Source: Corallococcus macrosporus
Lineage (GTDB): Bacteria > Myxococcota > Myxococcia > Myxococcales > Myxococcaceae
Length of the DNA: 64,000 nt
Reading direction: 5' to 3'
Assembly: GCF_017302985.1 (NCBI RefSeq)
Contig: NZ_JAFIMU010000017.1
Coordinates: 682,001-746,000 of the forward strand
The translations under genes and the position numbers were made by a program. Below the pieces are notes generated by a model. That model saw only the letters and a program-made list of their open reading frames with translations. It was not told the origin of the DNA and made no database searches. Below, in pieces: positions 24,945 through 36,370 of this stretch. Numbering within the stretch: position 1 is the first letter of the stretch; each line of letters starts with the position of its first letter.

Positions 24945-27135
24945 TCCGATGCTGCAGCCGCTGGTCGCGGGCTTCGCCGTGGAGGCCCAGGAGGTCATCC
25001 AGAAGGTCACCATGGACCTGCTGGAGCTGGAGCGCGAGGGGCTGGAGAACGACGCGCTCGCGAAAATCTACACGCGGCTGGGCCGGCACCTGCACACGCT
25101 GAAGGGCAGCGCCGCGTCGCTGGGCCTCCAGGACCTGGGCGACATCGCGCACAAGCTGGAGGACGCGCTGGCGCCGCTCAAGGCGCACACGCAGAAGATG
25201 CCGCGCCCGGTGGTGGACGTGCTGCTGCACGGGCTGGACCTCTTCATGCTGCGCGCCCAGGCGCACGCGGACGGCCGGGGGGACTACCTGCCGGACCCCG
25301 CCGCCGCGCTGGCCCAGTTGGTCGCCTCCGCGCCGCCGCCGGAGGAGTCCGCCGTGCTGCCGGGCGGAGGCTTCGCGCAGGCCACGCCCGCCGAGCCTGG
25401 CGCTCCGGCCGCGAGTGCTCCGGCGGTCAGTGCCCCGGCCAGTGCCCCGTTCAACCCCTTCGCTGAAGCACCCGCCCCGCTGGAGCCCGCGGGCGAGTCC
25501 GCGGACGCCGGGTGGCGGGTGAGCGCCAACCAGGTCACGTCGCTGATGCGCGAGGTGGAGCGCCTGCGCGAGGTGCGCCTGCGCGTGGAGGAGCGCAGCC
25601 GCGAGCTGGAGCGGGTGTCCACGCTGCTCGCGAAGCAGGGCCTGCTGGCGGAGACCGCGGAGGCGCGCACGCTGCTGTCCGGCACGGGCCGCTCGCTGCG
25701 CACCGACGGCGAGGAGACGAGCGACGTCGTGGACGCGCTGGAGGAGGGCCTCAAGGCCATCACCACGCGCCCCACGCGCACCATCCTGGACCCCCTGCAG
25801 CGCATGGTGCGCGACCTGTCCCGCCAACTGGGCAAGGAGGCGCGGCTGTCGGTGGTGGGCGCGGAGGTGTCGCTGGACCGGCGCCTGCTGGAGAAGCTCC
25901 AGGGCGCGCTCGTGCACATCCTGCGCAACGCCGTGGACCACGGCCTGGAGCTGCCCGCCGAGCGCGAGAAGGCCGGCAAGCACCACGAGGGCGCGCTCAC
26001 GCTGCGCGTGGAGCAGCAGGGCAACCTGCTGTACCTGGAGGCGAGCGACGACGGGCGCGGCATCGACCTGCACCAGGTGCGCAAGGCCGCGGAGAAGCGC
26101 GGGCTCGTGACGGCGGAGGAGGCGGCGCGGCTCAACGACAACCAGGTGCGTGACCTCATCTTCGCGGAGGGCTTCAGCACCCGCTCGGACGTGACGGACA
26201 CCTCCGGGCGCGGCGTGGGCCTGGACGCGGTGCGCGCCACGGTGGAGGCCCTGCAGGGCCGCATCGAGGTGTCGAGCACGCGCGGGCAGGGCACTCGCTT
26301 CGTGCTGACCCTGCCGGTGGACCTGGGCAGCTCGCCGGTGCTGATGGTGCGCGCGCTGGAGCAGTTCGTGGGCCTGCCCATGCTGGCGGTGGAGTCCACG
26401 CAGCTGGCGCGCCCGGACATGCTGCGCGTGGGCAAGCGCCGCACGCACCTGGAATACCAGGGGCAGCTGCTGCCGGTGGTGGACCTGGGCGCGCGGCTGG
26501 GCCTGCGCGCGTCGTCTCCGCCCGCGGAAGGCCAGCCGCTGCTCATCGTGCAGAGCGGCGGCAAGCGCGTGGCGCTGGGCGTGGACGCGGTGGTGGGGGA
26601 CCGGGACCTGGTCATCCGCCCGCTGCCGTCGGAGGTGCGCGACGTGGCGGCCTGGCAGGGCGCGGCGACGCTCAGCCGCGGTGAGCTGCTGCTCATCCTC
26701 CGGCCGGACTGGGTGGTGTCGGATTCGGAGAAGGTGACGGTGTCGGCGGTGAGCCGGCGGGCGCTGGTGGTGGATGACTCGCTCACCGCGCGCGCGCTGC
26801 ACCGGGCGATGCTGGAGGCGGGCGGCTTCCAGGTGCACCTGGCGGCCAGCGGGGCGCGGGCGCTGGAGCGGCTGCAGGCGGACACCTACGACGTCGTCAT
26901 CTGTGACCTGGACATGGAAGAGATGGACGGCATCGAGCTCATCGCGCGGCTTCGCGAGAACAAGGACACGCGCACGCTGCCCGTCATCCTGGTCTCCGCG
27001 CACGACACCCAGGTCGCGCGCGACCGGGGCCTGGCGTCCGGGGCGGACGGCTTCCTCAGCAAGCGCGAGTGCGCCGCGGGCCGGCTGCTCGCGGAGGTGT
27101 TGGACGTGATGAGCCGCCGTGGGAGCCGCGCTTGA
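24934..27135 (+). CDS. cheA: CheA histidine kinase / response regulator hybrid
   Basis: 733 residues. Order: HPt domain with phospho-His H54 (HLHTLKGSA); Pro/Ala linker (about 130-180); dimerisation helices; ATPase domain (HILRNAVDHGLE, ASDDGRGID, SGRGVGLDAV); CheW-like regulatory domain (LMVRALEQFVGLPM, GQLLPVVDLGARL); C-terminal receiver (RALVVDDSLTARAL, phospho-Asp in VICDLDMEEMDG, Lys in FLSKREC). A separate P2 domain is not obvious. It autophosphorylates under MCP/CheW control and passes phosphate to its own receiver, the receiver-CheW protein, the CheY-like protein and CheB. The layout resembles FrzE, but the operon's MCP is membrane-bound, unlike FrzCD. Confidence 0.95.
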   Translation: MPVDPMLQPLVAGFAVEAQEVIQKVTMDLLELEREGLENDALAKIYTRLGRHLHTLKGSAASLGLQDLGDIAHKLEDALAPLKAHTQKMPRPVVDVLLHGLDLFMLRAQAHADGRGDYLPDPAAALAQLVASAPPPEESAVLPGGGFAQATPAEPGAPAASAPAVSAPASAPFNPFAEAPAPLEPAGESADAGWRVSANQVTSLMREVERLREVRLRVEERSRELERVSTLLAKQGLLAETAEARTLLSGTGRSLRTDGEETSDVVDALEEGLKAITTRPTRTILDPLQRMVRDLSRQLGKEARLSVVGAEVSLDRRLLEKLQGALVHILRNAVDHGLELPAEREKAGKHHEGALTLRVEQQGNLLYLEASDDGRGIDLHQVRKAAEKRGLVTAEEAARLNDNQVRDLIFAEGFSTRSDVTDTSGRGVGLDAVRATVEALQGRIEVSSTRGQGTRFVLTLPVDLGSSPVLMVRALEQFVGLPMLAVESTQLARPDMLRVGKRRTHLEYQGQLLPVVDLGARLGLRASSPPAEGQPLLIVQSGGKRVALGVDAVVGDRDLVIRPLPSEVRDVAAWQGAATLSRGELLLILRPDWVVSDSEKVTVSAVSRRALVVDDSLTARALHRAMLEAGGFQVHLAASGARALERLQADTYDVVICDLDMEEMDGIELIARLRENKDTRTLPVILVSAHDTQVARDRGLASGADGFLSKRECAAGRLLAEVLDVMSRRGSRA

Positions 27136-28199
27136 GCTCGAAGAAGTCCATTCGCGTGCTCGTGGTGGATGACTCGCCCACCATGGCCAACACCCTCACC
27201 GCGCTCCTCACGGAGGAGCCGCGCATCGAGGTCGTGGGCCGTGCGGGGGATGGCAACCGCGCCGTGCAGCTCGCGCGGCTCCTGCGCCCGGACGTCATCA
27301 CCATGGACCTGCTGCTGCCCGGCCTGGACGGCCCGGCGGCCATCGCGCACATCATGTCCCAGGCGCCCGCGCGCATCCTGGTGGTGAGCGCGGTGGCGGA
27401 GCAGCGCGGCGTGGACCTGGGCTTCCAGGCGATGAGCGCCGGGGCGCTGGAGCTCATCGGCAAGCCCAACGTCACCAACGCGGAGGAGCTGCGCCGCTGG
27501 GGCCGGGAGCTGGCCCACTCCGTGTGCCTGATGGCGGAGGTGCCCGTCATCTCCCGCCGCCCGCGCGCGGTGGCGCCGCCGCCGGTGCCCAGCGGGGCGC
27601 GGGTGGACGTGTTCGGCCTGGTCGCCTCCACGGGCGGCCCGCCCGCGCTGGCGGAGGTGCTGTCCAAGCTGCCCCGCGACCTGCCGGTGCCCATGCTGGT
27701 GGCGCAGCACATCACCGTGGGCTTCACGCAGGGCATGGTGCGCTGGCTGTCCCAGGTGTGCGAGCTGCAGGTGGGCGTGGCGCGCGACGGCGAGCGGCTG
27801 GAGCCGGGCCGCGTGTACTTCCCGCTGGACGGGCATGACCTGCTGGTGGACAGCATCGGCCTGGCGCGCCTGCAGCGCAGCACCGGGGGGCCGTGCCCCA
27901 ACGGGGACGTGCTCCTGAGCTCGCTGGCCATGGCGTACGGCCGCAGGAGCGGCGGCGGCGTCCTCACCGGCATGGGCGAGGACGGCGCGCGGGGCCTCCT
28001 GGCCATCCGCCAGGCCGGGGGCGTCACCCTGGCCCAGGACGAGGCGTCCAGCGTCGTCTACGGCATGCCGCGCGCCGCCGTGGAGCTGAAGGCCACCGAC
28101 GGGGGCACGCCCCTGGCCCTGGTGGCGGACCTCATCCTGCAGAGCTGTCAGCGTCCGCCGTTCCGTCCTGCTCGCGGCCCTGAGGGGGGCGCCCGGTGA
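27132..28199 (+). CDS. cheB: CheB protein-glutamate methylesterase
   Basis: 355 residues when started at the TTG at 27132, which overlaps the cheA stop (TTGA); no ATG or GTG gives a better start. N-terminal receiver: [13 protein letters not shown], phospho-Asp in [20 protein letters not shown]. Catalytic domain: serine in [10 protein letters not shown], histidine in [13 protein letters not shown] and aspartate in [11 protein letters not shown]. It demethylates and deamidates the receptor, opposing CheR, when phosphorylated by CheA. The C-terminus ends in a short unconserved Arg/Pro tail. Confidence 0.94.
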   Translation: MSSKKSIRVLVVDDSPTMANTLTALLTEEPRIEVVGRAGDGNRAVQLARLLRPDVITMDLLLPGLDGPAAIAHIMSQAPARILVVSAVAEQRGVDLGFQAMSAGALELIGKPNVTNAEELRRWGRELAHSVCLMAEVPVISRRPRAVAPPPVPSGARVDVFGLVASTGGPPALAEVLSKLPRDLPVPMLVAQHITVGFTQGMVRWLSQVCELQVGVARDGERLEPGRVYFPLDGHDLLVDSIGLARLQRSTGGPCPNGDVLLSSLAMAYGRRSGGGVLTGMGEDGARGLLAIRQAGGVTLAQDEASSVVYGMPRAAVELKATDGGTPLALVADLILQSCQRPPFRPARGPEGGAR

Positions 28200-28296
28200 G
28201 ACGGTCTTCGCCAACAAATCGCAGCCGCCTGCGTTGTCCCTGGCGTTGGGTGGCCGACGGTCGGCCGCCCGAGCTCGCCACCCCGGGAGTGTCCCC

Positions 28297-29916
28297 TTGA
28301 AGCCCTCCGCCGCGCTCCCTGTTTCCCTCCTGCGTGGGCTTGGACTCGCGCAGAAGTTCGTGCTCGTCACGGCGGTCATCAGCGCCTCCGTGGCCCTCAT
28401 CCTCACGCTCATCGCCACGCGCCAACTGGCGTCCAACCTGGAGGAGCGCCACGCCAGCGAGGGCGAGTCCGTGGCGCTGAGCCTGGCCATCGCGGCGGAG
28501 CAGGGCGTGTCCGCGGGCATGGGGTCGCTCCAGCCGCTGCTGGAGACGTTCCGTGAGCGCGAGGACCTGGCCTACATCTTCATCCAGGACCCGACGGGCT
28601 TCGTGCTGGTGCACTCCTTCCAGGGCCCGTTCCCGGAGCCCCTGAAGGCCGCGCTCGACGCGCAGCCCGCCGTGGGCACGGGCCGCACCCGCGTGGTGCC
28701 GGAGGTCCGGCTGTCGCGCGGCGGCAAGACGCTGCGCGCGCTGGATGTCGCGGCGGCCGTGGCGGAGAAGGGGCGGCTGGGCACCGTGCACGTGGGCATG
28801 GCGCGCGAGTTCATCGACGCGAAGGTGGACGCGCTGCGCTGGCGGATGCTGGGGTTCGCGCTGCTGCTGGTGGTGGGCGGCGTGGTGCTGGCGGCGCTGT
28901 TCGGCCGGAGCATCGTGCGGCCCCTGGCGGAGCTCACGTCCGTGGCGGGCCACATCGTGGCGTCCGGCGACCTCACCCGCCCCATCAAGACGCGCGGCAA
29001 CGACGAGGTGGGGCGGCTGTCCAACTCCTTCTCGCAGATGGTGGGCAAGCTGCGCGAGGTGACGCTCAACCTGCAGCACGCCGCCACCGCGCTCACCCAG
29101 TCCACGGACCACCTCAACGCGTCCTCCACCGAGCAGGCGCAGACCATCTCCCGCCAGGCCGCCGCGCTGCAGGAGACGCAGGTGACGGCGCAGGAGATCA
29201 AGCAGACCTCCACGCTGGCCGCGCAGAAGGCGGAGAGCGTGCTCAGCGTCGCCGAGCGCGCGGACACCCTGGCCAAGGCGGGCGAGGCCTCCATCGAGCA
29301 GACGATGGCGGGCCTCAACGACATCCGCGCGCAGGTGGGGGAGATCGCGGACAAGATCCTGGAGCTGGGCGAGCGCACGCGTCAGATTGGCGGCATCACC
29401 CAGACGGTGAAGGACCTGGCGGACCAGTCCAACATGCTCGCGCTCAACGCGGCCATCGAAGCGGTGCGCTCCGGTGAGCACGGCAAGGGCTTCAGCGTGG
29501 TGGCGCGCGAAATCCGGGCGCTGGCGGACCAGTCCATCCAGGCCACGACGCGGGTGCGGGAGCTCTTGGACGACATCGCCAACTCCGTCACCGCCGCGGT
29601 GCGCATCACCGAGCGCGGCGCGGAGCGGATGGAGGCGGGCCTGGCTCAGGTGCGCAACAGCGGGCAGAACCTGCGCGAGCTGTCCTCCATCGTCCAGGAC
29701 AACGCCGCCGCCGTGCGGCAGATCGCCGCCGCGGTGAACCAGCAGAACGTGGGCATCAATCAGATCACCCTGGCGGTGAATGACCTGTCCAAGATGATGG
29801 ACGACACCGTGGCCCGCATCGGCTCCACCGGCGAGGCGGCCACCACGCTCCAAATCATCTCCGAGCAGCTCTCCAGCGCCGTGGGCGCCTACAAGGTCGA
29901 GATCACGCTGAAGTAG
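28297..29916 (+). CDS. membrane methyl-accepting chemotaxis protein
   Basis: 539 residues from a TTG at 28297 preceded by GGGAG 7 bases upstream; the reading frame is open further 5' but without a signal. First membrane helix at about 20-40 ([20 protein letters not shown]), a periplasmic domain of about 130 residues that resembles a single Cache/PAS-like sensor ([18 protein letters not shown]), second helix ([19 protein letters not shown]), HAMP, then the signalling coiled coil with the conserved hairpin [20 protein letters not shown] and [18 protein letters not shown]. No C-terminal CheR-tethering pentapeptide is seen. It is the only receptor in the operon, so it is probably its dedicated input. 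The ligand is unknown. Confidence 0.93.
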   Translation: MKPSAALPVSLLRGLGLAQKFVLVTAVISASVALILTLIATRQLASNLEERHASEGESVALSLAIAAEQGVSAGMGSLQPLLETFREREDLAYIFIQDPTGFVLVHSFQGPFPEPLKAALDAQPAVGTGRTRVVPEVRLSRGGKTLRALDVAAAVAEKGRLGTVHVGMAREFIDAKVDALRWRMLGFALLLVVGGVVLAALFGRSIVRPLAELTSVAGHIVASGDLTRPIKTRGNDEVGRLSNSFSQMVGKLREVTLNLQHAATALTQSTDHLNASSTEQAQTISRQAAALQETQVTAQEIKQTSTLAAQKAESVLSVAERADTLAKAGEASIEQTMAGLNDIRAQVGEIADKILELGERTRQIGGITQTVKDLADQSNMLALNAAIEAVRSGEHGKGFSVVAREIRALADQSIQATTRVRELLDDIANSVTAAVRITERGAERMEAGLAQVRNSGQNLRELSSIVQDNAAAVRQIAAAVNQQNVGINQITLAVNDLSKMMDDTVARIGSTGEAATTLQIISEQLSSAVGAYKVEITLK

Positions 29917-29925
29917 GAAACACGA

Positions 29926-29960
29926 AGGCCCCGAGTCCCCATGAAGGGGGCCCGGGGCCT
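29926..29960. terminator. terminator between chemosensory operon and clpA
   Basis: Stem AGGCCCCG / CGGGGCCT with an inner CCCC/GGGG pairing around ATGAA. It lies 9 bases past the MCP stop and between convergent genes, so it can serve both directions. Confidence 0.7.
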
Positions 29961-29995
29961 CGGGTGCTTCAAGCCGGTGCCGTACTGCGGTGCGC

Positions 29996-32278
<2,283 letters not shown>

Positions 32279-32281
32279 GGT

Positions 32282-32608
32282 TCAGCCTTCCTCGGGTTCC
32301 ATGGACAGCCGCAGGGGGAACCCGTTGTCCCTCGCCGCGGCCTCCACTGTCTTGAGCTTCGTCTCGGCGACGTCGTAGGTATAAACGCCCGCCACACCGA
32401 TGCCGTTGTAATGAACGTGCATCATGATCTGCACGGCATCCGTCTCCGACTTGTGGAAGATCTCCTTGAGCACGGCCACGACGAACTCACGCGTGGTGTA
32501 GTTGTCGTTGTGCAGGAGGACCTTGTAGAGCGTCGGCCTCTTCAGCTTCTGCTTGGGGACGGCCTCCGTGACGACCTGGCCGTCATCGTGTTGGTGCTTC
32601 TGAGCCAT
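32282..32608 (-). CDS. clpS: ClpS adaptor
   Basis: 108 residues. A charged N-terminal arm (MAQKHQHDDGQVVTEAVPKQ) precedes the core: YKVLLHNDNYTTREFVVAVL with the N-degron pocket residues HNDNYT, and MMHVHYNGIGVAGVYTYDVAETK. ClpS recognises N-terminal Phe, Leu, Trp and Tyr and hands the protein to ClpA, changing ClpA specificity. Only 3 bases separate it from clpA, so they are co-translated. Confidence 0.96.
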   Translation of the reverse strand: MAQKHQHDDGQVVTEAVPKQKLKRPTLYKVLLHNDNYTTREFVVAVLKEIFHKSETDAVQIMMHVHYNGIGVAGVYTYDVAETKLKTVEAAARDNGFPLRLSMEPEEG

Positions 32609-32668
32609 GGGCTTGCGGACTCCCTTGCCTTCGCTTCGCGAACCTTTGGCGGGCCTGCGTGAAACGCT

Positions 32669-33829
32669 TCAGACCCGCTCCTTGAAACCCGTCTCCGCCC
32701 ACCACAGCGGCAGGCCGCTTTCGACGGCTGCCCGCTCGTGCGCCAGGAAGCCGCGCACCGCCCGGTCCAGGCCGGGGTGGAGGAACAGATGCGCACTGTA
32801 CGTGAGGTGCGGCTCGAAACCCCGGGTGAGCTTGTGCTCGCCGCCCGCGCCGGGCTCGAAGCGCTGAAGGCCCCGGGCGATGCAGTCCTCCACCGGGTGG
32901 TAGAGGCACACGTTGAAGTGCAGGAACGGATGTTCCTCCAGCGCTCCCCAATAACGCCCGTACAGCGTGCTCGGCCCGGTGAAGTTGAACGCGCCCGCCA
33001 CCCTGCGGCCTTCCCGGCGGGCCTCCACGAACTCACACCGGTGGCGGAAGCCAGCGAGCAGGCGGGCGAAGAAGTCCTCGGTCAGCGAGCGAACGCCCCA
33101 CGGGTAGCGGTCCACCGTGGAGACGTAGAGCTGGTGGGCGCAGGCCGCGTCCACCTCCGCCAGCGCGTCACCGCGAAGCGTGCGCACGCTGATGCCCTGG
33201 GCCTCCATGGCGCGCCGCTCGTGCTGAAGCTGGTGCCGCCGCTTGGAGCGGAAGCGGCCGAGGAAGTCCTCGAACGTCCGGTAGCCCGCATTGCGCCAGA
33301 GGTACTGCACGCCCAGCCGCAGCGCGTAGCCCTGCGCCTCCAGCACCGGCAGCTCCTCCGGGGTGGGGAAGAGGACATGGACGCTGGAGAGCCCTTCCGC
33401 GCGCGCGTACTCCAGCGCGGCGTTGTACAGCTCGGCCTCGCGGGTGGGGGCGTGCTCGCCGGGGGCCACCAGCACGCGGCGGCCGGTGGCGGGGGTGAAG
33501 GGCACGCCCAGGACGAGCTTGGGGTAGTAGCGCAGGCCCGCGCGCTCGGCGAGGGTGGCCCAGGCGGCGTCGAAGACGAACTCGCCGTGGCTGTCGTCCT
33601 TGAGGTACGCGGGCGCGGCGGCGATGAGGCGCGAGCCCCGCCACAGCGTGAGGTGGCGCGGGTGCCAGCCGCGCTCGGGCACCACGCTGCCGCTCTCCTC
33701 CAGCGCGGCGAGGAAGCCCCACTCCAGGAAGGGCACCGACCCCGGGTCCACGAGCGCGTCCCAGGCCGGCGCGGGAACGTCGGTGATGGACTGAAGCAGG
33801 CGCAGCGTGGTGGGGAGCGGGGCGGACAT
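32669..33829 (-). CDS. FemAB/GNAT-like acyltransferase (DUF482 / PF04339 type)
   Basis: 386 residues from the ATG at 33829. The sequence has the two-lobed pattern of this family: LRLLQSITDVPAPAWDALVD, PFLEWGFLAALEESGSV at the start, YYPKLVLGVPFTPATGRRVL, then SKRRHQLQHERRAMEAQGI, LSTVDRYPWGVRSLTEDFF-type text and FNVCLYHPVEDCIARGLQRFEPGAGGEHK near the end. The family is annotated as GNAT or peptidoglycan-type acyltransferase; no substrate is established. It lies 60 bp upstream of clpS on the same strand and may be co-transcribed, which does not by itself imply a role in proteolysis. Confidence 0.82.
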   Translation of the reverse strand: MSAPLPTTLRLLQSITDVPAPAWDALVDPGSVPFLEWGFLAALEESGSVVPERGWHPRHLTLWRGSRLIAAAPAYLKDDSHGEFVFDAAWATLAERAGLRYYPKLVLGVPFTPATGRRVLVAPGEHAPTREAELYNAALEYARAEGLSSVHVLFPTPEELPVLEAQGYALRLGVQYLWRNAGYRTFEDFLGRFRSKRRHQLQHERRAMEAQGISVRTLRGDALAEVDAACAHQLYVSTVDRYPWGVRSLTEDFFARLLAGFRHRCEFVEARREGRRVAGAFNFTGPSTLYGRYWGALEEHPFLHFNVCLYHPVEDCIARGLQRFEPGAGGEHKLTRGFEPHLTYSAHLFLHPGLDRAVRGFLAHERAAVESGLPLWWAETGFKERV

Positions 33830-33894
33830 GGACGTGGCGAGCGCCAGCCTATAACGGCGGGTGGCGGCTGCCGCCACGGCCACCAGGGCGCCGC

Positions 33895-34335
33895 CTACTT
33901 CCCGCGCGTGAGCTCCTGGGCGAGGAAGCCCGCGACCTCCGTCAGCCCCGCGGCGGCGCGCTTGCGGCCCTCGTCGGACTCCATGACGCGGCGGGCGGCG
34001 TCGCTGGCGGTGCCCACCTCCAGGTCCACCAGGATGAGGAACGCGCTCCAGCCGGGCGTCACGTTGGCGACCTTGCCCGGCCGCTGAGGCCGGTCGCTCA
34101 GGGTGGCGGCCACCTTCTCCAGGAGGCCCTCTTCCTTGAGACGTTTCGTGCTCCCGAGCATCTGCGTCCACGTGGCCTCCAGCAGGGAGGTCAGGAGGCG
34201 CCCGGAGAGGGCGGAGGACAGGCGCTGGGCGGCCTCCTCGGAGTCGATGCGGTGGGCATCCGCGTAGGTGGGGCCCAGCTTGGCCACCACCACGGCCTTG
34301 GTGGCGAGGTGGGCGAGACGTGGCGGGAAGGGCAT
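33895..34335 (-). CDS. conserved hypothetical protein
   Basis: 146 residues from the ATG at 34335 (MPFPPRLAHLATKAVVVAKLG). A longer version from the ATG at 34374 adds 13 unconserved-looking residues; neither has a strong ribosome-binding site. It is mostly alpha-helical and soluble, with no motif I recognise and no signal peptide. It is 65 bp upstream of the FemAB-like gene on the same strand and may be the first gene of that run. Confidence 0.65.
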   Translation of the reverse strand: MPFPPRLAHLATKAVVVAKLGPTYADAHRIDSEEAAQRLSSALSGRLLTSLLEATWTQMLGSTKRLKEEGLLEKVAATLSDRPQRPGKVANVTPGWSAFLILVDLEVGTASDAARRVMESDEGRKRAAAGLTEVAGFLAQELTRGK

Positions 34336-34401
34336 AGGGGCCTGTCTTACATCGGTGACGGGCCTTTGCTCCATCCGGAGTGAATGAACGGCGCGGGGCG
34401 T

Positions 34402-34428
34402 TTGCCTGACAGCCGGACAGGTTGCTAT
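34402..34428 (+). promoter_or_regulatory. possible sigma-70-type promoter for nfu
   Basis: TTGCCT at 34402 and TGCTAT at 34423 have a 15-base spacer, shorter than ideal. They sit about 50 bases before the nfu start in a short divergent gap. Weak evidence. Confidence 0.3.
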
Positions 34429-34475
34429 GGGGCCCGGCGCCCTTTAGAGGAAGCGGACTTTCGTAGGGAGAACAC

Positions 34476-35036
34476 ATGTCAGTGAACATCCAGCTCGAGT
34501 GGACCCCCAACCCCAGCACGTTGAAGTACGTGGTGGACCGCAAGCTGCTGGGCGGTGGCGCGGTGAACTTCACCAACCGGGACGAGGCGCAGGCCAAGTC
34601 GCCCCTGGCGCTCCGGCTCATGGACATCCAGGGCGTGACGGCGGTGATGCTGGGCACGAACTTCGTCACCGTGACGAAGGGCGAGTCCGGCGAGTGGGAC
34701 GAGCTCAACGACTCCGTGATGTCCACCCTGGACACGCACCTGTCGGAAGGCCTGCCGGTGGTGGACGAGGCGGCGGTCGCGGCGGCGCGTCAGGCGACGA
34801 GCGCGGACGGCACGGTGGAGCAGCGCATCCAGTTCATCCTGGACGAGGAGATCCGCCCGGCCGTGGCGCAGGACGGCGGCGACATCACGCTGGACCGCTT
34901 CGAGGACGGCATCGTGTACCTGCACATGAAGGGTTCGTGCGCGGGCTGCCCGTCGTCCACGGCGACGCTGAAGATGGGCATCGAGGGCCGGCTCCGGGAG
35001 ATGATCCCGGAGGTCACCGAAGTGGTGTCCGTCTGA
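34476..35036 (+). CDS. nfuA: Nfu/NifU-like iron-sulfur cluster carrier
   Basis: 186 residues, ATG with GGGAG 5 bases upstream. The N-terminal Nfu_N domain is clear (IQLEWTPNPSTLKYVVDRKL, DIQGVTAVMLGTNFVTVTK), followed by a linker and the C-terminal NifU domain (LDEEIRPAVAQDGGDITLDRF, HMKGSCAGCPSSTATLKMGI) with the cluster-binding CAGC pair. Two monomers share a [4Fe-4S] cluster and pass it to client enzymes. The architecture matches mitochondrial NFU1 rather than E. coli NfuA, so the symbol is approximate. The downstream methyltransferase frame begins around its stop. Confidence 0.92.
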   Translation: MSVNIQLEWTPNPSTLKYVVDRKLLGGGAVNFTNRDEAQAKSPLALRLMDIQGVTAVMLGTNFVTVTKGESGEWDELNDSVMSTLDTHLSEGLPVVDEAAVAAARQATSADGTVEQRIQFILDEEIRPAVAQDGGDITLDRFEDGIVYLHMKGSCAGCPSSTATLKMGIEGRLREMIPEVTEVVSV

Positions 35037-35074
35037 GGCGGAACGTCAAGGCGCCGCAGGTCCGCAAGGAGCTC

Positions 35075-35959
35075 TTGCCGGACCAGTCCCAGGCCCTCCT
35101 GCGTGAGCTGCACCTGCTCACGCGCGAGGGACACCTCAACGCGGACGCGCTGCGCAAGCTCAAGCAGGTGAACCACCTGGTGGGCCTGCTGCGCCCCGCG
35201 ATGGAGGACGTGCAGACGCGCCACGCGAACCCCGTGGTGGTGGACGCCGGCAGCGGCAACGCGTACCTGGGCTTCGTCGTCTACGAGCTGTTCCTCAAGG
35301 ACGCCGCGGGCGGGGAGCTGTTGTCCATCGAAGGGCGGCCGGACCTGACGGAGCGCGCGAAGGGCCGCGCCGAGCGGCTGCACTTCGACCGGATGCGCTT
35401 CCAGACGGCGCACATCGACGCGGCCCAGTACCCGGAGCGCATCCACGTGCTGATGGCGCTGCACGCGTGCGACACGGCCACGGACGACGCGCTGGTGGCG
35501 GCCATCCAGCACGGCGCGGACCACGTGGCGGTGGTGCCGTGCTGCCAGGCGGAGGTGGCCGCGCAGCTGAAGGAGAAGAAGCCGAAGACGGGCGGCTCCA
35601 TGCCGCTGCTCTTCCAGCACCCCATGCACCGGCGCGAGTTCGGCTCGCACCTCACGAACGTCATCCGCGCGCTGACGCTGGAGGCGTTCGGCTACCAGGT
35701 GACGGTGACGGAGCTGACCGGGTGGGAACACTCGTTGAAGAACGAGCTCATCCTCGGGCGGCGGGTGCACCGGGACAACCGGCGCGCGCGGCTCCAGCTC
35801 CAGGCGCTGCTGGCGGAGACGGGCGTGCAGCCCCGGCTGACGCGGCTGTTGGGCATCACGCCCGCGGGCGCCGGCGCGGAGCCCACGGCGGACACGGAGC
35901 CTTCGTCGGACGCGACGGCTGAGGCGGACGCATCGCCCGCGTCACCTCCGGAATCCTGA
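35075..35959 (+). CDS. class I SAM-dependent methyltransferase (Methyltransf_32-like)
   Basis: About 294 residues if started at the TTG at 35075 (AAGGAG ends 3 bases before it, rather close). A CTG at 35033 overlapping the nfu stop is the alternative, so the start is uncertain. Motif I is PVVVDAGSGNAYLGFVVYELF; later LMALHACDTATDDAL and VAVVPCCQAEV match the Methyltransf_32 pattern. Then come SHLTNVIRALTLEAFGY and WEHSLKNELILGRR. The C-terminal 35 residues are an acidic Ala/Glu/Ser tail. The substrate is unknown; family members are suspected of acting on RNA or protein. Close packing with nfu suggests co-expression. Confidence 0.8.
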   Translation: MPDQSQALLRELHLLTREGHLNADALRKLKQVNHLVGLLRPAMEDVQTRHANPVVVDAGSGNAYLGFVVYELFLKDAAGGELLSIEGRPDLTERAKGRAERLHFDRMRFQTAHIDAAQYPERIHVLMALHACDTATDDALVAAIQHGADHVAVVPCCQAEVAAQLKEKKPKTGGSMPLLFQHPMHRREFGSHLTNVIRALTLEAFGYQVTVTELTGWEHSLKNELILGRRVHRDNRRARLQLQALLAETGVQPRLTRLLGITPAGAGAEPTADTEPSSDATAEADASPASPPES

Positions 35960-36010
35960 GCGCAAGCGGACCGCCCCTGGACCGGAGGGACGGGCAGGCA
36001 ACCTCACGGG

Positions 36011-36030
36011 TGGGGGACGCGCGTCCCCCA
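36011..36030. promoter_or_regulatory. perfect 20-bp palindrome
   Basis: TGGGGGACGC joined directly to GCGTCCCCCA with no loop. It is 51 bases past the methyltransferase stop. An uninterrupted palindrome suits a dimeric protein-binding site better than a terminator. Confidence 0.5.
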
Positions 36031-36044
36031 TCCCGGGGAGGCCG

Positions 36045-36071
36045 TGCCCGGCCGTGCGAGGCGGCCGGGCA
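36045..36071. terminator. perfect 10-bp hairpin
   Basis: TGCCCGGCCG and CGGCCGGGCA around TGCGAGG. It is a plausible terminator for nfu and the methyltransferase gene, although no T-run follows. Confidence 0.55.
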
Positions 36072-36370
36072 GGCGTTACATGACCGGGCAACCGTGGGCT
36101 GCGCACGGGACGACACTCCAGGTGGCTGAATCCCTTGAGGGCGGGCCCCGGCGCGTGTCGGAGGACGTGGGAACGTCAGGGGGGCCGGTCAGGATGGCGT
36201 CGATGCCGGAGGTCGGGCCCGCCGGGGGAACCCAGGGCGGCGTTCGCGGTGTCTGAATGCCGGGGTACGCAGTGTCGTCCCGGAGTGGGGCCGGCGGTGG
36301 CCGTCAGGGCACCGGATGTGCGCGGGGTGAGCCGTGAAGTCCCTCCGCCACGACGCGGGGGGGAGGGTCG

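Larger units (their letters stand above)
35960..36370. other. 411-bp gap with two perfect inverted repeats, no gene
   Basis: No frame here has convincing coding features. The left half contains the palindrome and hairpin listed separately. The right half (36080-36370) is GC-rich and featureless apart from GGAGGG before the next start. Confidence 0.6.

Noticed and set aside
21924-29916. Identification of the chemosensory operon as the frz system
   Set aside because: Its CheA-receiver hybrid and CheR-TPR recall FrzE and FrzF, but the MCP here has two membrane helices and a periplasmic domain, whereas FrzCD is cytoplasmic, and a receiver-CheW fusion is present.
36044-36256. 70-codon plus-strand frame in the gap before the alpha/beta hydrolase
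   Set aside because: Gly/Arg-rich composition, a start inside a hairpin and no ribosome-binding site.
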